Below are positions 1-8,079 of a stretch of DNA of 64,000 bases, one piece after another. The notes below the pieces were generated by a model. It saw only the letters and a program-made list of their open reading frames with translations. It was not told the DNA's origin and ran no database searches. Position numbers and translations under genes: made by a program. This DNA comes from an uncultured Muribaculaceae bacterium (lineage in GTDB: Bacteria; Bacteroidota; Bacteroidia; Bacteroidales; Muribaculaceae), in the NCBI GenBank assembly GCA_910577355.1, contig CAJTMY010000011.1, positions 1 to 64,000 of the forward strand, given 5' to 3'. Within the stretch, counting starts at the first letter, position 1. Each line of letters begins with the position of its first letter.

Positions 1-54
1 TCTTGAAAACCGTTGAGGGTAACACCTCCGGGGGTTCGAATCCCTCTCTCTCCG
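1..54 (+). tRNA. tRNA-Ser(TGA), 3' part; 5' end lies outside the window
   Basis: The visible part begins in the anticodon loop (TTGAAAA, anticodon TGA). It has the long variable arm typical of class II serine tRNAs (GAGGGTAACACCTCC region), the T-arm GGGGTTCGAATCCC and the 3' acceptor strand CTCTCTCC with discriminator G. No CCA is encoded, as is usual in Bacteroidota. The D-arm and the 5' acceptor strand are missing, so the isotype rests on the anticodon and the variable arm. Confidence 0.9.
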
Positions 55-69
55 CTATGGAAACTTCAA

Positions 70-106
70 AATCCCTGTAAGTAGCTCACTTACAGGGATT
101 TTTTAT
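70..106 (+). terminator. Rho-independent terminator after tRNA-Ser
   Basis: A perfect 12-bp stem AATCCCTGTAAG / CTTACAGGGATT surrounds a 7-nt loop and is followed by a T-rich run. It lies 15 bp downstream of the tRNA. Confidence 0.85.
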
Positions 107-282
107 TTAAGGGCTATGCCAAAAAATGCACCCAAAATGCCCCGGAATGACAAAGCTGTGCTACATGTATTCCACAAATTGATTCAGCTTTGCTGTTTTG
201 ACAAGCTCCTGAACAATCGTTAAAAAGCGGGGCGGGAATGCTAACAATTATGAAATGGTTTTTACCGGCGGTTATCTTTACG
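107..282. other. Intergenic stretch after tRNA-Ser, no convincing gene
   Basis: I see no full-length gene here. Two fragments are coding-like: a plus-strand start MHPKCPGMTKLC... and a minus-strand C-terminus ...QELVKTAKLNQFVEYM-stop. Sequence next to a tRNA 3' end is a common integrase target, so this may be a scar of a lost element, but nothing here proves it. Confidence 0.3.
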
Positions 283-290
283 TACTTTTG
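283..290 (+). promoter_or_regulatory. Bacteroidota -7 promoter box (TACTTTTG)
   Basis: It matches TAnnTTTG and lies 25 bp upstream of the ATG of the CarboxypepD_reg-like gene, the correct distance for a short leader. It may drive the whole sigma/anti-sigma/receptor cluster. Confidence 0.5.
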
Positions 291-314
291 CCGACGGATC
301 GTTCAGTCATATAG

Positions 315-1625
315 ATGCTACGTCATACTCTCATATTCCTCACATTCATCTTCTCGGTATTGTCGACCGCGGGACAGGTGCAGCACGTTGTTGTGGCGGA
401 TTCGGCCACACACATGCCGTTGCCGAGTGCTTCGGTATTCGACAGTGACGGCAGAGCCATAGGCGTATGTGACGCCAAGGGGCGTATGCCATATATTTCG
501 CCAGAGAGCTATCCTGTGACTGTACGTTATATGGGCTACCGCGAGCGGATTATACCGCGGGGATACACCGATACGGTATTCATGCGGGAGCATATGATGG
601 AATTGCCCGAAGTGGTCGTGGAATCGAGCCAACAGAAAGTGATGCATGTCCTGGCATATGTACGCGAATACTCCACACTGTCGGGACATACCGACACGGT
701 ATTCCTGTTTCGGGAGAAGATGGTGGATTATATGCTCACGCCCGACAAGAGAACGAAGTTCAAAGGGTGGTCGACTCCACGTATCATCAAGGCCAAGTCG
801 TATTACCGATTCACAGACTCATACGGGCTCGACAGTGTGAGCAACAAGTTCGGACGGCATTTCTCGTGGTCGGACTGGCCGGGCATAGCAGTGCCGCCAA
901 GCATGCCCAAACGGCTGAGGGGTATTGAAAACGGCTCGGATACTATCCACGGCAAATACAGCCCCACGCAGATATGGTCAAGGAACAGAGACCGGGTAAA
1001 CGTCGACGTGAATGTGCTGGCGGATACGATAAGCCGGGTATGGGTGCCGAATCTTGCTGTCTTTTTCAGAAAGGATATGGATTTTGAGAATTTCAGGGTA
1101 AAGTTCAGTTATGACAATATTGTGGGCGATACCATCTCGCCAATGGATCTCACGGGATATTCCTTCCATATCGAGTCGAACGGACGCGGCCACGATATGT
1201 TTGGCTTTGACCGTGTCGACGAGACAGTATATGTCACCACCTACGCCGAGGTATATATACTCGACAAGGAGTATATTACAGTGAAGGAAGCAAAAAAGTG
1301 GGCCAAACACCGGTTTGACACCGGCAATATAGAAATATACGAGCCATCCGAAGCGCCCGAGCTGCAACAGTCGGTGAAGGAACTTATCGCGCGTGTCGAC
1401 GGCATAGATCACGGCCTGGTGAGGCAGGATCTTGTATTTGACCGCCGTCTGGCCGGTGGGGACAAGGATAACCGCAACTTTCAGTTCGGGCACCGTGTGC
1501 TGTCGATGCTGAAACAGCTTACAGGCATTACGCTCTACAAATCGCACAAGAATTTCAACGACAACTGGGACGATTTCAAGAAGCAACGCAGGAATACAGA
1601 CAAAAAACGGAGTACCGAGGAATAA
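315..1625 (+). CDS. Secreted CarboxypepD_reg-like domain protein
   Basis: 436 aa with an N-terminal signal peptide (hydrophobic stretch at residues 4-18, cleavage near STAGQ). Residues ~22-95 form a carboxypeptidase-regulatory-like beta-sandwich, with the tell-tale VRYMGYRE strand and the closing ELPEVVVESS, as in TonB-linked outer-membrane proteins of this phylum. The remaining ~340 residues contain no plug or beta-barrel that I can see and resemble a family of stand-alone secreted proteins of unknown function. It lies 54 bp upstream of the ECF sigma gene on the same strand, so it may share its transcript and act in the same envelope-sensing pathway. The domain call is firm; a biochemical role is not assignable. 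Confidence 0.8.
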   Translation: MLRHTLIFLTFIFSVLSTAGQVQHVVVADSATHMPLPSASVFDSDGRAIGVCDAKGRMPYISPESYPVTVRYMGYRERIIPRGYTDTVFMREHMMELPEVVVESSQQKVMHVLAYVREYSTLSGHTDTVFLFREKMVDYMLTPDKRTKFKGWSTPRIIKAKSYYRFTDSYGLDSVSNKFGRHFSWSDWPGIAVPPSMPKRLRGIENGSDTIHGKYSPTQIWSRNRDRVNVDVNVLADTISRVWVPNLAVFFRKDMDFENFRVKFSYDNIVGDTISPMDLTGYSFHIESNGRGHDMFGFDRVDETVYVTTYAEVYILDKEYITVKEAKKWAKHRFDTGNIEIYEPSEAPELQQSVKELIARVDGIDHGLVRQDLVFDRRLAGGDKDNRNFQFGHRVLSMLKQLTGITLYKSHKNFNDNWDDFKKQRRNTDKKRSTEE

Positions 1626-1679
1626 AAATAATGTACCTTCAGGGTTTAGGAAACGGCCGCGCGGGTGTCTTATAGATGT

Positions 1680-2168
1680 ATGATGAACCGAAATCACATA
1701 GAGCGGCTTTTCAAAGAGCATTATGCGTGGCTGCACGGTCTGGCCGGAGTGCTGCTGCATGACAATGATCTGGCGCGCGACGTTGTCAATGATGTATTTG
1801 AGAAACTGCTTTGCAGCGACCAGATGTTCGAGCCGACTGCCGGCTATCTTGCAGCCGCCGTAAAGAACCGCTGTCTCAACATCATCAGGGACGCAGATGT
1901 GCGCCGGCGCCTGTCGGAACTGTATTTTCTCGAGCTTGAGGATTACGACCGGGAGGACTGGCCCGACGAGGCTGAAATAGCCCGCATATACAGCATTATC
2001 GGTTCCGAGCTCACGCCACAGTGCCGCCGGGTGATGGAGCTGCGATATGTCGACGGTCACAAATTTACTGAGATTGCCCGAATGCTCGGAATAAGCGAGA
2101 CCGCTGTCTATAAGCACGTTCGTCATGCATTGACAATAATCCGTAAAAATCTTGATAATCATGGATAA
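1680..2168 (+). CDS. ECF-type RNA polymerase sigma-70 factor
   Basis: About 162 aa. Sigma region 2 spans residues ~4-75 (HIERLFKEHYAWLHGLA, then DNDLARDVVNDVFEKLL). Region 4 is near the C-terminus, with a helix-turn-helix around FTEIARMLGISETAVYKHV. The length and the absence of regions 1 and 3 are typical of extracytoplasmic-function sigma factors. The start is uncertain: tandem ATGs lie at 1680 and 1683, and a GTG at 1665 adds five residues. The stop overlaps the anti-sigma start by 8 bp, which implies translational coupling. Inferred role: it directs polymerase to its own cluster when the downstream receptor/anti-sigma pair is triggered. Confidence 0.92.
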   Translation: MMNRNHIERLFKEHYAWLHGLAGVLLHDNDLARDVVNDVFEKLLCSDQMFEPTAGYLAAAVKNRCLNIIRDADVRRRLSELYFLELEDYDREDWPDEAEIARIYSIIGSELTPQCRRVMELRYVDGHKFTEIARMLGISETAVYKHVRHALTIIRKNLDNHG

Positions 2169-2796
2169 ATACGACTTTGTGCTTGACCTTGTCGAACATC
2201 CCGACAAATACAGCGACGAAGATATTGCCGGTATCTTGGCTGATTCTGAAACGAAAGAGATATACACTCTGCTCTGCAAGACGGGAGCGGCACTTGATGC
2301 GGGAAGTATGTCTCCCGCAGAAGTAGACGGCGAGTGGCGCCGATTTACCGCACGCAATTTCAGCCGGCACGGCCTGTCTGGTAGTCGGGCCGCATCGATA
2401 GCGGCCACTATAGCATTGGTATCGTTGGTATCGGCGGCTGTCGGTGTCACGATCACATTATCACGGCCCGAAAAGACAGCCGAACCAGTTCCTGCTGCTG
2501 AACAGCCCGCGGCACCACGGGCAGCGATCGATGTGGACAAGACAGCCGTTGCGACCGATACGACGCAGACAATTCTGGCGCCTGTGATTTACGAAGACGT
2601 GGAACTCGGCACTATATTGACCGAGATAGCACGCCATTATGGTGTGACTGTCGAATACGGCAATAAAGAGGCTGCCGGCCTGCACCTCTATTACAAGTTC
2701 GACCCAACGCAATCGATCGACGAGACTGTAGAACAGCTCAACACGTTCAACCATATCAATATCCGTGTCGACGGCACGACCCTGACTATCTATTGA
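2161..2796 (+). CDS. Short anti-sigma factor with C-terminal DUF4974 domain
   Basis: About 211 aa. The cytoplasmic N-terminal part (residues 1-70) would bind the sigma factor. One transmembrane helix follows (about 78-100, IAATIALVSLVSAAVGV) and then a Pro/Ala-rich linker. The C-terminal DUF4974-like domain begins YEDVELGTILTEIARHYGV and ends with HINIRVDGTTLTIY. Typical Bacteroidota FecR-family anti-sigma factors are about 300-390 aa and carry a FecR domain between the helix and DUF4974; that domain is missing here. ATG 2161 is preferred over the upstream TTG at 2152. The stop lies 2 bp before the ATG of the receptor. The sigma-binding role is inferred from position and architecture. Confidence 0.82.
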   Translation: MDKYDFVLDLVEHPDKYSDEDIAGILADSETKEIYTLLCKTGAALDAGSMSPAEVDGEWRRFTARNFSRHGLSGSRAASIAATIALVSLVSAAVGVTITLSRPEKTAEPVPAAEQPAAPRAAIDVDKTAVATDTTQTILAPVIYEDVELGTILTEIARHYGVTVEYGNKEAAGLHLYYKFDPTQSIDETVEQLNTFNHINIRVDGTTLTIY

Positions 2797-2798
2797 AA

Positions 2799-5345
2799 AT
2801 GAAACACATTCTCACCATATTGCTGATACTGATAAGTTTCGGCACTGCGGATGCATATAAATTTGTATATAAGTTCAACAACACGCCGGTATCGGAGGCT
2901 ATCGTGCGGATAAGCAAAGACCATCCCGACGTGAACATAGCGATGATATACAAGGAACTCGACGGCTACCGTACATCGGCCCGGGTGCAGACCGACAATG
3001 CCTATGAAGCCCTCAGGCAGACTATAGGCCTGAACCCTGTGACTGTGACCGAAAAGAAGAATATCTATTATCTGGAGGCGCTTCAACACGGCAGGTATTG
3101 TTATACCGGACAGGTGACAGATACCGACAACCAACCTTTGCCGACCGCGACCGTGATGCTGCTCGCGCCGCGCGACTCGACAGTGATAACATACGGGACA
3201 AGTGACTCGGATGGACGCTTCTCAATACCTTGCGACCATAAGAAAGTGATAGTCAAGGTGAGCTATGTGGGCTATAAGCCGGCCTACCGGATGTGTGATG
3301 ACTTTGCAGTGGACAAGATGACAATGGAAGCGTCGCCGCATCTTCTGAATACAGTCACCGTCGAGGCCGACAACACATTCTTCTACACCGACAGAAGTGT
3401 CTACATACCGTCGTCGCAGCAGAAAAACTCCTCGCGTACAGCCATCGATCTGCTGCGGCGCATGGCGATACCGCAGATTGTGACCAATCCCATGTCGGAC
3501 GCCGTCACGGATGTGGCCGGCAACGAAGTACAGATATATGTCAACTATATGCAGGCCGATGCCAACGATCTGGACGGCATGAAAGTAACGGATGTGCGCA
3601 AGGTGGAGTTTATCGAAAACCCGGTCGACCCACGTTTCCGGGGAGCATCGAGGGTGATCAACATCATACTACAACAGTATGAATATGGCGGATATACCAA
3701 GCTATCGGCAGATGTAAGGACGCTGAACGGCTTCTCAAACACAGACAATGTCTTCAGCAAATTCACATACAAGAGAGTCACCTACGATCTGTTTGCAGGC
3801 TATAACAACAGTGATTACCGCCATACAGGCGCAGATACCCACGAACGGTATACCCTCGGAGAAGACGGCAATACCACTACAGTAGTGCGTGATGAAACAA
3901 TGCTCGACTCGCACGAGAAGAAAAGCAGCGTGCCTGTAACCTTGCGCACCACATATCAGGCCGATAAGTTCACCGCACGCAACAGTATATCGTTCACACA
4001 CAATTCCATCCCTGTAAGCGAATCGTCGGGCGCATTGCGGATCGACGCCATGCCGGACAAGGACTATGACTATCGCCGCAATACTCCGACCCGATACAAT
4101 GCGGCGAGCTATACGGGATCGTTCTGGGCGTCTCTCGGCGCGGGATTCTCGGTTGATGTGGCGCCGCGGTTCGCATACACACACCGCGACAATATCAGCA
4201 GCTATACAACAAATCTATCGTCGCCGATATATTACCGCATCCATGAGGACTCTTATAACTGGAATGTACAACTCACTGGTCGCAAGAGCTTCTCTCAGAA
4301 ACACAATATCAATATAGGATTCACTGCCGGACAGAATATCAACAAGCTGCTGTACGCCGGTACCGACAATTTCGGCGATTCATATAATATCACTTGTGCC
4401 GGAGGATTCGGCGGCTATACATTCAACAATAGAAAACTGAACATTTACAGCCGACTTGGCTTCGGTTATGAACGCAACATATTGAACGGCAAGAACAACA
4501 ATGACATATATCCGTATTTCCGCATTGAAGCAAGCTACAAGATCAACAAGAACAGCTCGCTGTTCGGATTCGTATATCTCGAGAACTCCACGCCGAGCAT
4601 ATCCTGGCGGGCAAGCGATGTGATACGCAGCAACGAACTGACATATATCACAGGCAATCCCGATCTGGACATATGGCACAATTACCGCACGCATCTGGCT
4701 TATAACTGGTATTATCGCAATATCTGGAAATTGGCCGTATTCGGCGGATATAACTGGGATGAAGGACGTGTCGCCGCCGTGTACGAACCTTATGACGACG
4801 GCAAGGCTCTGATACGCAGATTTATCAACAACGGCAATTACGGTTCCGGCTATCTTGGTGCCGCTGTCAACTGCAACCTACTGAACAATGCGTTGCAGCT
4901 GTATGCCAACATGTCACAGAATTACTACCGAACAACAGGCATATACGACCGCGATTATTATCCTTTCCGGATTCAGCTGCAAGCAGCTTATTATCACAAA
5001 AATTTCAATATAATGGCGTGGTGGGGCAGTCCGCTCGGAAAGCTCACCGAGAACTCCAATATCATAATCCGCGAACGCAGCTTCCACGGAATCTCATTAG
5101 GTTGGGGCAATGGCACGTGGGTAGTGAATATAAATGCGGTCAACTTATTCAACCGTGGATGGCTCTCATCGACATGGGAGCGAGAGACGCCGCTCTACAC
5201 CGAATATCAGACATATTACTCGCCGTCGGCACATCCACGGATCAATCTAGGGATCACCTACACGATAGGATATGGCCGCAAGGTGAACCGCGGTAACGAA
5301 ATCGAAGCACAGGACAACAGCGCACCATCGGCGATTATAAGATAA
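2799..5345 (+). CDS. Outer-membrane beta-barrel receptor with STN and CarboxypepD_reg domains
   Basis: 848 aa, with a signal peptide (residues 1-20, ending GTADA). An STN-like secretin/TonB short N-terminal domain spans about 21-90 (YKFNNTPVSEAIVRISKDH...). Next come a carboxypeptidase-regulatory-like domain at about 103-180 (GQVTDTDNQPLPTATVMLL, VKVSYVGYKP), a plug-like segment (NTVTVEADNTFFYTDRSVY, later VRKVEFIENP), and a long barrel rich in alternating aromatic strands, ending near PRINLGITYTIGYGRK. This matches the OMP_b-brl_3 / TonB-dependent receptor-like family. The STN domain is the expected contact for the anti-sigma factor encoded directly upstream, which makes this a FecI/FecR/FecA-like surface-signalling set. 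The ligand is unknown. No lipoprotein partner (SusD) is adjacent, so it is not a classic SusCD pair. Confidence 0.85.
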   Translation: MKHILTILLILISFGTADAYKFVYKFNNTPVSEAIVRISKDHPDVNIAMIYKELDGYRTSARVQTDNAYEALRQTIGLNPVTVTEKKNIYYLEALQHGRYCYTGQVTDTDNQPLPTATVMLLAPRDSTVITYGTSDSDGRFSIPCDHKKVIVKVSYVGYKPAYRMCDDFAVDKMTMEASPHLLNTVTVEADNTFFYTDRSVYIPSSQQKNSSRTAIDLLRRMAIPQIVTNPMSDAVTDVAGNEVQIYVNYMQADANDLDGMKVTDVRKVEFIENPVDPRFRGASRVINIILQQYEYGGYTKLSADVRTLNGFSNTDNVFSKFTYKRVTYDLFAGYNNSDYRHTGADTHERYTLGEDGNTTTVVRDETMLDSHEKKSSVPVTLRTTYQADKFTARNSISFTHNSIPVSESSGALRIDAMPDKDYDYRRNTPTRYNAASYTGSFWASLGAGFSVDVAPRFAYTHRDNISSYTTNLSSPIYYRIHEDSYNWNVQLTGRKSFSQKHNINIGFTAGQNINKLLYAGTDNFGDSYNITCAGGFGGYTFNNRKLNIYSRLGFGYERNILNGKNNNDIYPYFRIEASYKINKNSSLFGFVYLENSTPSISWRASDVIRSNELTYITGNPDLDIWHNYRTHLAYNWYYRNIWKLAVFGGYNWDEGRVAAVYEPYDDGKALIRRFINNGNYGSGYLGAAVNCNLLNNALQLYANMSQNYYRTTGIYDRDYYPFRIQLQAAYYHKNFNIMAWWGSPLGKLTENSNIIIRERSFHGISLGWGNGTWVVNINAVNLFNRGWLSSTWERETPLYTEYQTYYSPSAHPRINLGITYTIGYGRKVNRGNEIEAQDNSAPSAIIR

Positions 5346-5424
5346 TCGGCATGTGCGCGAAACATTCATATCCGGCTTGACGTTATAGTACAAATAATAA
5401 GTAGTCATTGAAAATTAATTTATA

Positions 5425-5540
5425 TCATCTTCTTGCCCTATGCCGCAATCTCCGCCACTCCTCTTCAGTCACGTAGCCACAGCTACGCTCCCTCATCGTC
5501 ATACCGGATCCTACCGGCCTATGGCGGCGAATATAATATA
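5425..5540. repeat. Candidate intergenic repeat with small palindromes
   Basis: GC-rich DNA in an otherwise AT-rich gap, containing GTAGC-CACA-GCTAC and CCGG-ATCCTA-CCGG palindromic motifs. The minus strand has a short coding-like run (MRERSCGYVTEEEWRRLRHR then a stop), which suggests a recurrent extragenic element and not a gene. Only one copy is visible here, so repeat status is an inference from its look. Confidence 0.35.
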
Positions 5541-5576
5541 AACTAATTTCCAAAGCCTATTAAAAATATTAAAGTA

Positions 5577-6017
5577 ATGAAAAAGATTGTACTGATGTTG
5601 GCCATAGCTCTCGGCCTCACTTTCGCTGCCTCGGCAAAAGATACTTACGCACACGATGCTTCGGTACTCCCCGAGGCCGCGCGTACTACGATAAGCAATA
5701 ACTTCAAGGCCAAGGTAAGTGTCGTGAAGATAGAAAAGACCATGGGACGCGTCGACGAGTACGAAGTAGTACTCACCGACGGCACCGAGATATCTTTCGA
5801 CCGCAGCGGCAACTGGGACAATGTCGAGGTCGCAAATAACGCTTCCATTCCCAAGAGCTTAATTCCAAAAGGCATATCCGAGTATGTGAAGAAGAACCAC
5901 TCAGGTACCCGCGTGGTGGGGATCGACAAAGAGCGCAGCGGATATGAAGTGGAGCTGTCGAACGGCATAGACATGAAATTTGACCGCAACGGTAACTTCA
6001 TAAGATATGATGACTGA
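5577..6017 (+). CDS. Periplasmic PepSY-like (DUF2874-type) protein
   Basis: 146 aa with a cleavable signal peptide (MKKIVLMLAIALGLTFAASA). Two tandem repeats of the PepSY-like / BLIP-like fold follow, at about 35-85 and 105-146. Each pairs a helix with two strands; YEVVLTDGTEISFDRSGNW in the first repeat matches YEVELSNGIDMKFDRNGNF in the second. Members are small periplasmic proteins common in Bacteroidota, often more than one per genome, with no settled function. It is flanked by its own terminator, so it is probably monocistronic. The internal duplication is directly visible. Confidence 0.85.
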   Translation: MKKIVLMLAIALGLTFAASAKDTYAHDASVLPEAARTTISNNFKAKVSVVKIEKTMGRVDEYEVVLTDGTEISFDRSGNWDNVEVANNASIPKSLIPKGISEYVKKNHSGTRVVGIDKERSGYEVELSNGIDMKFDRNGNFIRYDD

Positions 6018-6039
6018 ATACCGCAATAAATCACAGATG

Positions 6040-6073
6040 CGGCTTCTCCATAGCGGGGAAGCCGTATTTTTTT
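6040..6073 (+). terminator. Rho-independent terminator of the PepSY-like gene
   Basis: Stem CGGCTTC / GAAGCCG, followed after TA by a run of seven T, 23 bp after the stop codon. Confidence 0.8.
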
Positions 6074-6134
6074 GTTGCAATCGACCGGCATATTGATTAT
6101 CTTTGTGCTTTAAAGTCGCCATGCGGCAGAAACC

Positions 6135-6157
6135 GGACGCACGAGCCGTGCGTCCCT
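6135..6157. repeat. REP-like palindrome, copy 1 (GGACGCAC...GTGCGTCC)
   Basis: An 8-bp perfect inverted repeat with the 5-nt spacer GAGCC, followed by CTAC. A closely related palindrome lies at 39908-39936. Both have the core GGACGCAC and the right end CGTCCCTAC, so they are two members of one dispersed family. This copy lies only 15 bp upstream of the SGNH hydrolase start. Confidence 0.6.
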
Positions 6158-6172
6158 ACTTTTAATTAATTG

Positions 6173-6862
6173 ATGAAAAGGATATTATTCAGTGTAGTCA
6201 CCATAATATTGCTGTCGGCTGCGGCAGTCGCTCAGAGAAACGACTGGGCGAGATTCGACCGCTATGCCGAGGCCAACAAGGAGATCATGGCCAATCCGGA
6301 CAACAAGCGCAGGGTGGTGTTTTTCGGCAATTCGATCACACAGTTCTGGGCATCGAAGCGTCCGGATTTTTTCAAGGAAAATGAGTTCATAGGGCGCGGC
6401 ATAGCCGGGCAGACCACCTATCAGTTCCTGTCGCGGTTTCGGGAGGATGTGGTGAATCTGCGTCCCCGACTTGTTGTGATCAACGCCGCCACCAACGACA
6501 TAGCCGAGAATTCGCATCCCTACGACGAGGAGCGCACAATGGGCAATATCAAGTCGATGGTGGAGATAGCGCGGGCCAACAACATAAGGGTGATACTGAC
6601 GAGTACCCTACCCGCCTCGCAATTCAGCTGGAACAAGGATATCACAGACGCGCCCGAAAAGATAGCGCATCTCAATGAACTGATTGCAGCATATGCAAAG
6701 GCCGAGAAGATAACTTATGTAGACTATCACACCGCTATGCTCGACGAGGACGGCCGTAGTCTGAGCCGGCGGTATACCGACGACGGCGTGCATCCCACCG
6801 AGGCCGGATACGAGGTGATGGAAGCCTTGATACTGCCTGCCGTAAGGAAGATAGTGAAATGA
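6173..6862 (+). CDS. Secreted SGNH/GDSL-family hydrolase
   Basis: 229 aa with a signal peptide (residues 1-21). The SGNH blocks are intact: block I VVFFGNSITQFW with nucleophile Ser54, block II glycine in GRGIAGQTTYQF, block III Asn in VINAATNDIAE, and block V TDDGVHPTEAGY with Asp204 and His207. The family comprises esterases/acylhydrolases, and in gut Bacteroidota close forms often deacetylate glycans; the substrate cannot be read from the sequence. ATG 6173 is preferred over the TTG at 6170. The stop codon lies inside the left arm of the downstream terminator. Confidence 0.9.
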   Translation: MKRILFSVVTIILLSAAAVAQRNDWARFDRYAEANKEIMANPDNKRRVVFFGNSITQFWASKRPDFFKENEFIGRGIAGQTTYQFLSRFREDVVNLRPRLVVINAATNDIAENSHPYDEERTMGNIKSMVEIARANNIRVILTSTLPASQFSWNKDITDAPEKIAHLNELIAAYAKAEKITYVDYHTAMLDEDGRSLSRRYTDDGVHPTEAGYEVMEALILPAVRKIVK

Positions 6863-6895
6863 CAACTGCCGGGCAAACCCGGCAGTTGTCATTTC
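6856..6895. terminator. Bidirectional hairpin between convergent genes
   Basis: A perfect 18-bp stem (GAAATGACAACTGCCGGG and its complement) with a CAAA loop lies between the SGNH hydrolase (plus) and the epimerase gene (minus). There is no strong T-run on either side. The left arm includes the SGNH stop codon. Confidence 0.7.
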
Positions 6896-6923
6896 AAGGT
6901 TATAAGGTTATTGAGTTATCAGG

Positions 6924-8063
6924 TTATGACAGGAGTTCGACGCCGATGCCGGGTCGAGTCGGGATGGTGACTTTGCCGTCGACAATCTTGATGCCGTCGA
7001 AACGGTCGTTGGCGATGAGCAGGTTGCCGTCGAGGTCGGCCCAGTCGACCATGGGCGATAGCTGCGCGGCGGCGGTTACGGCGCATGAAGTCTCGGTCAT
7101 GCAGCCGAGCATCACTTTCATTCCGAGGGCGCGCGCGAGGTTGGCCATCTTGTGAGCCTCGTAGAGGCCGGTGCTCTTCATGAGCTTGATGTTGATGCCG
7201 TCGTATGCGTCGGCGGCGCGGCGCACGTCGGTGATGCGCTGGAGGTATTCGTCGGCGATTATGGGCAGCGGCGAGCGTTCGCGCAGCCATGCCGTCTCCT
7301 CAAACATTTCCTTTGGCATGGGCTGCTCGACAAACAGACAGTTGCGGTCGGCAAGCCATTTGCACATGTCGAGAGCCTTGTGCTTGTCGGTCCAGCCCTG
7401 ATTGGCGTCGACACATATAGGCACATCGGAGCGCTTGCGGAATGCTTCGGTGATCTCCTTGTCGTGGTCAAGTCCCATCTTTATCTTCACCACCTTGAAG
7501 GGCGCGGTTTCGTCGATCTTTGCCGCCATTTCCTTGGGGTCGGCGTCATAGCTTATGGTGTAGGAGGTATTGGGCGCCTTCTCGGGCGAGAGTCCCCATA
7601 TCCTGTACCAGGGTTGGCCCATGATCTTGCCCGTGAGGTCGTGGAGGGCAATGTCGACCGAAGCCTTGGCGGCACGGTCGTTGGGAGCAACACTGTCGAG
7701 GTATTCGTGAATCTCGGCTATGCGGAACGGATCGGAGAACTGCGCCAGATCGAGCGAATTGAGATATTTGCATACCGACTCGACATTCTCGCCGAGATAC
7801 GGGGGCATGGAGGCTTCACCGTAACCTACTAGGCCGTCGTATTCGATCTGTACCTGCACGCCGGGAGTGGTGGTGCGCTGATTGCGGGCGAGGTTGAATG
7901 CGTGGCGCAACTTGAGCTCGTAAGGCTCGAAAGACAGATTGAGGCGTCCGCTTCGGTTTGATTTCTTTGTGACGGTGTCGGATCCTGCCGCCGAGAGCGA
8001 GATTGGGGCTGCGGCAAATGCGAGGCCGAGAGCCGAAGTTTTAAGGAAGTTTCTGCGGTTCAT
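6924..8063 (-). CDS. Exported dipeptide epimerase (enolase superfamily, L-Ala-D/L-Glu type)
   Basis: 379 aa. An N-terminal twin-arginine-like signal (RRNFLK followed by SALGLAFAAA) is fused to a full enolase-superfamily enzyme. The capping domain starts near residue 42. Barrel catalytic residues are all visible: KIK at 193-195, metal ligands Asp219 (CVDANQ), Glu246 (FVEQP) and Asp271 (IADEY), and Lys293 (NIKLMK). The family interconverts L-Ala-D-Glu and L-Ala-L-Glu from murein peptides. The next gene upstream in the operon is an NlpC/P60 hydrolase that could release such peptides, which supports murein-peptide salvage. I chose MNRRNF as the start because it restores the signal sequence; the longer reading lacks one. 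Confidence 0.9.
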   Translation of the reverse strand: MNRRNFLKTSALGLAFAAAPISLSAAGSDTVTKKSNRSGRLNLSFEPYELKLRHAFNLARNQRTTTPGVQVQIEYDGLVGYGEASMPPYLGENVESVCKYLNSLDLAQFSDPFRIAEIHEYLDSVAPNDRAAKASVDIALHDLTGKIMGQPWYRIWGLSPEKAPNTSYTISYDADPKEMAAKIDETAPFKVVKIKMGLDHDKEITEAFRKRSDVPICVDANQGWTDKHKALDMCKWLADRNCLFVEQPMPKEMFEETAWLRERSPLPIIADEYLQRITDVRRAADAYDGINIKLMKSTGLYEAHKMANLARALGMKVMLGCMTETSCAVTAAAQLSPMVDWADLDGNLLIANDRFDGIKIVDGKVTIPTRPGIGVELLS

Positions 8064-8079
8064 GGTTTCAGAGGTGAGA

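Noticed and set aside
238..462. ORF overlapping the start of the CarboxypepD_reg-like gene
   Set aside because: Low-complexity Ser/Arg/Cys-rich product, no domain; the real gene starts at 315 in another frame.
978..2540. Long minus-strand ORF across the sigma/anti-sigma region
   Set aside because: Antisense to firmly identified genes, and its product matches no family.
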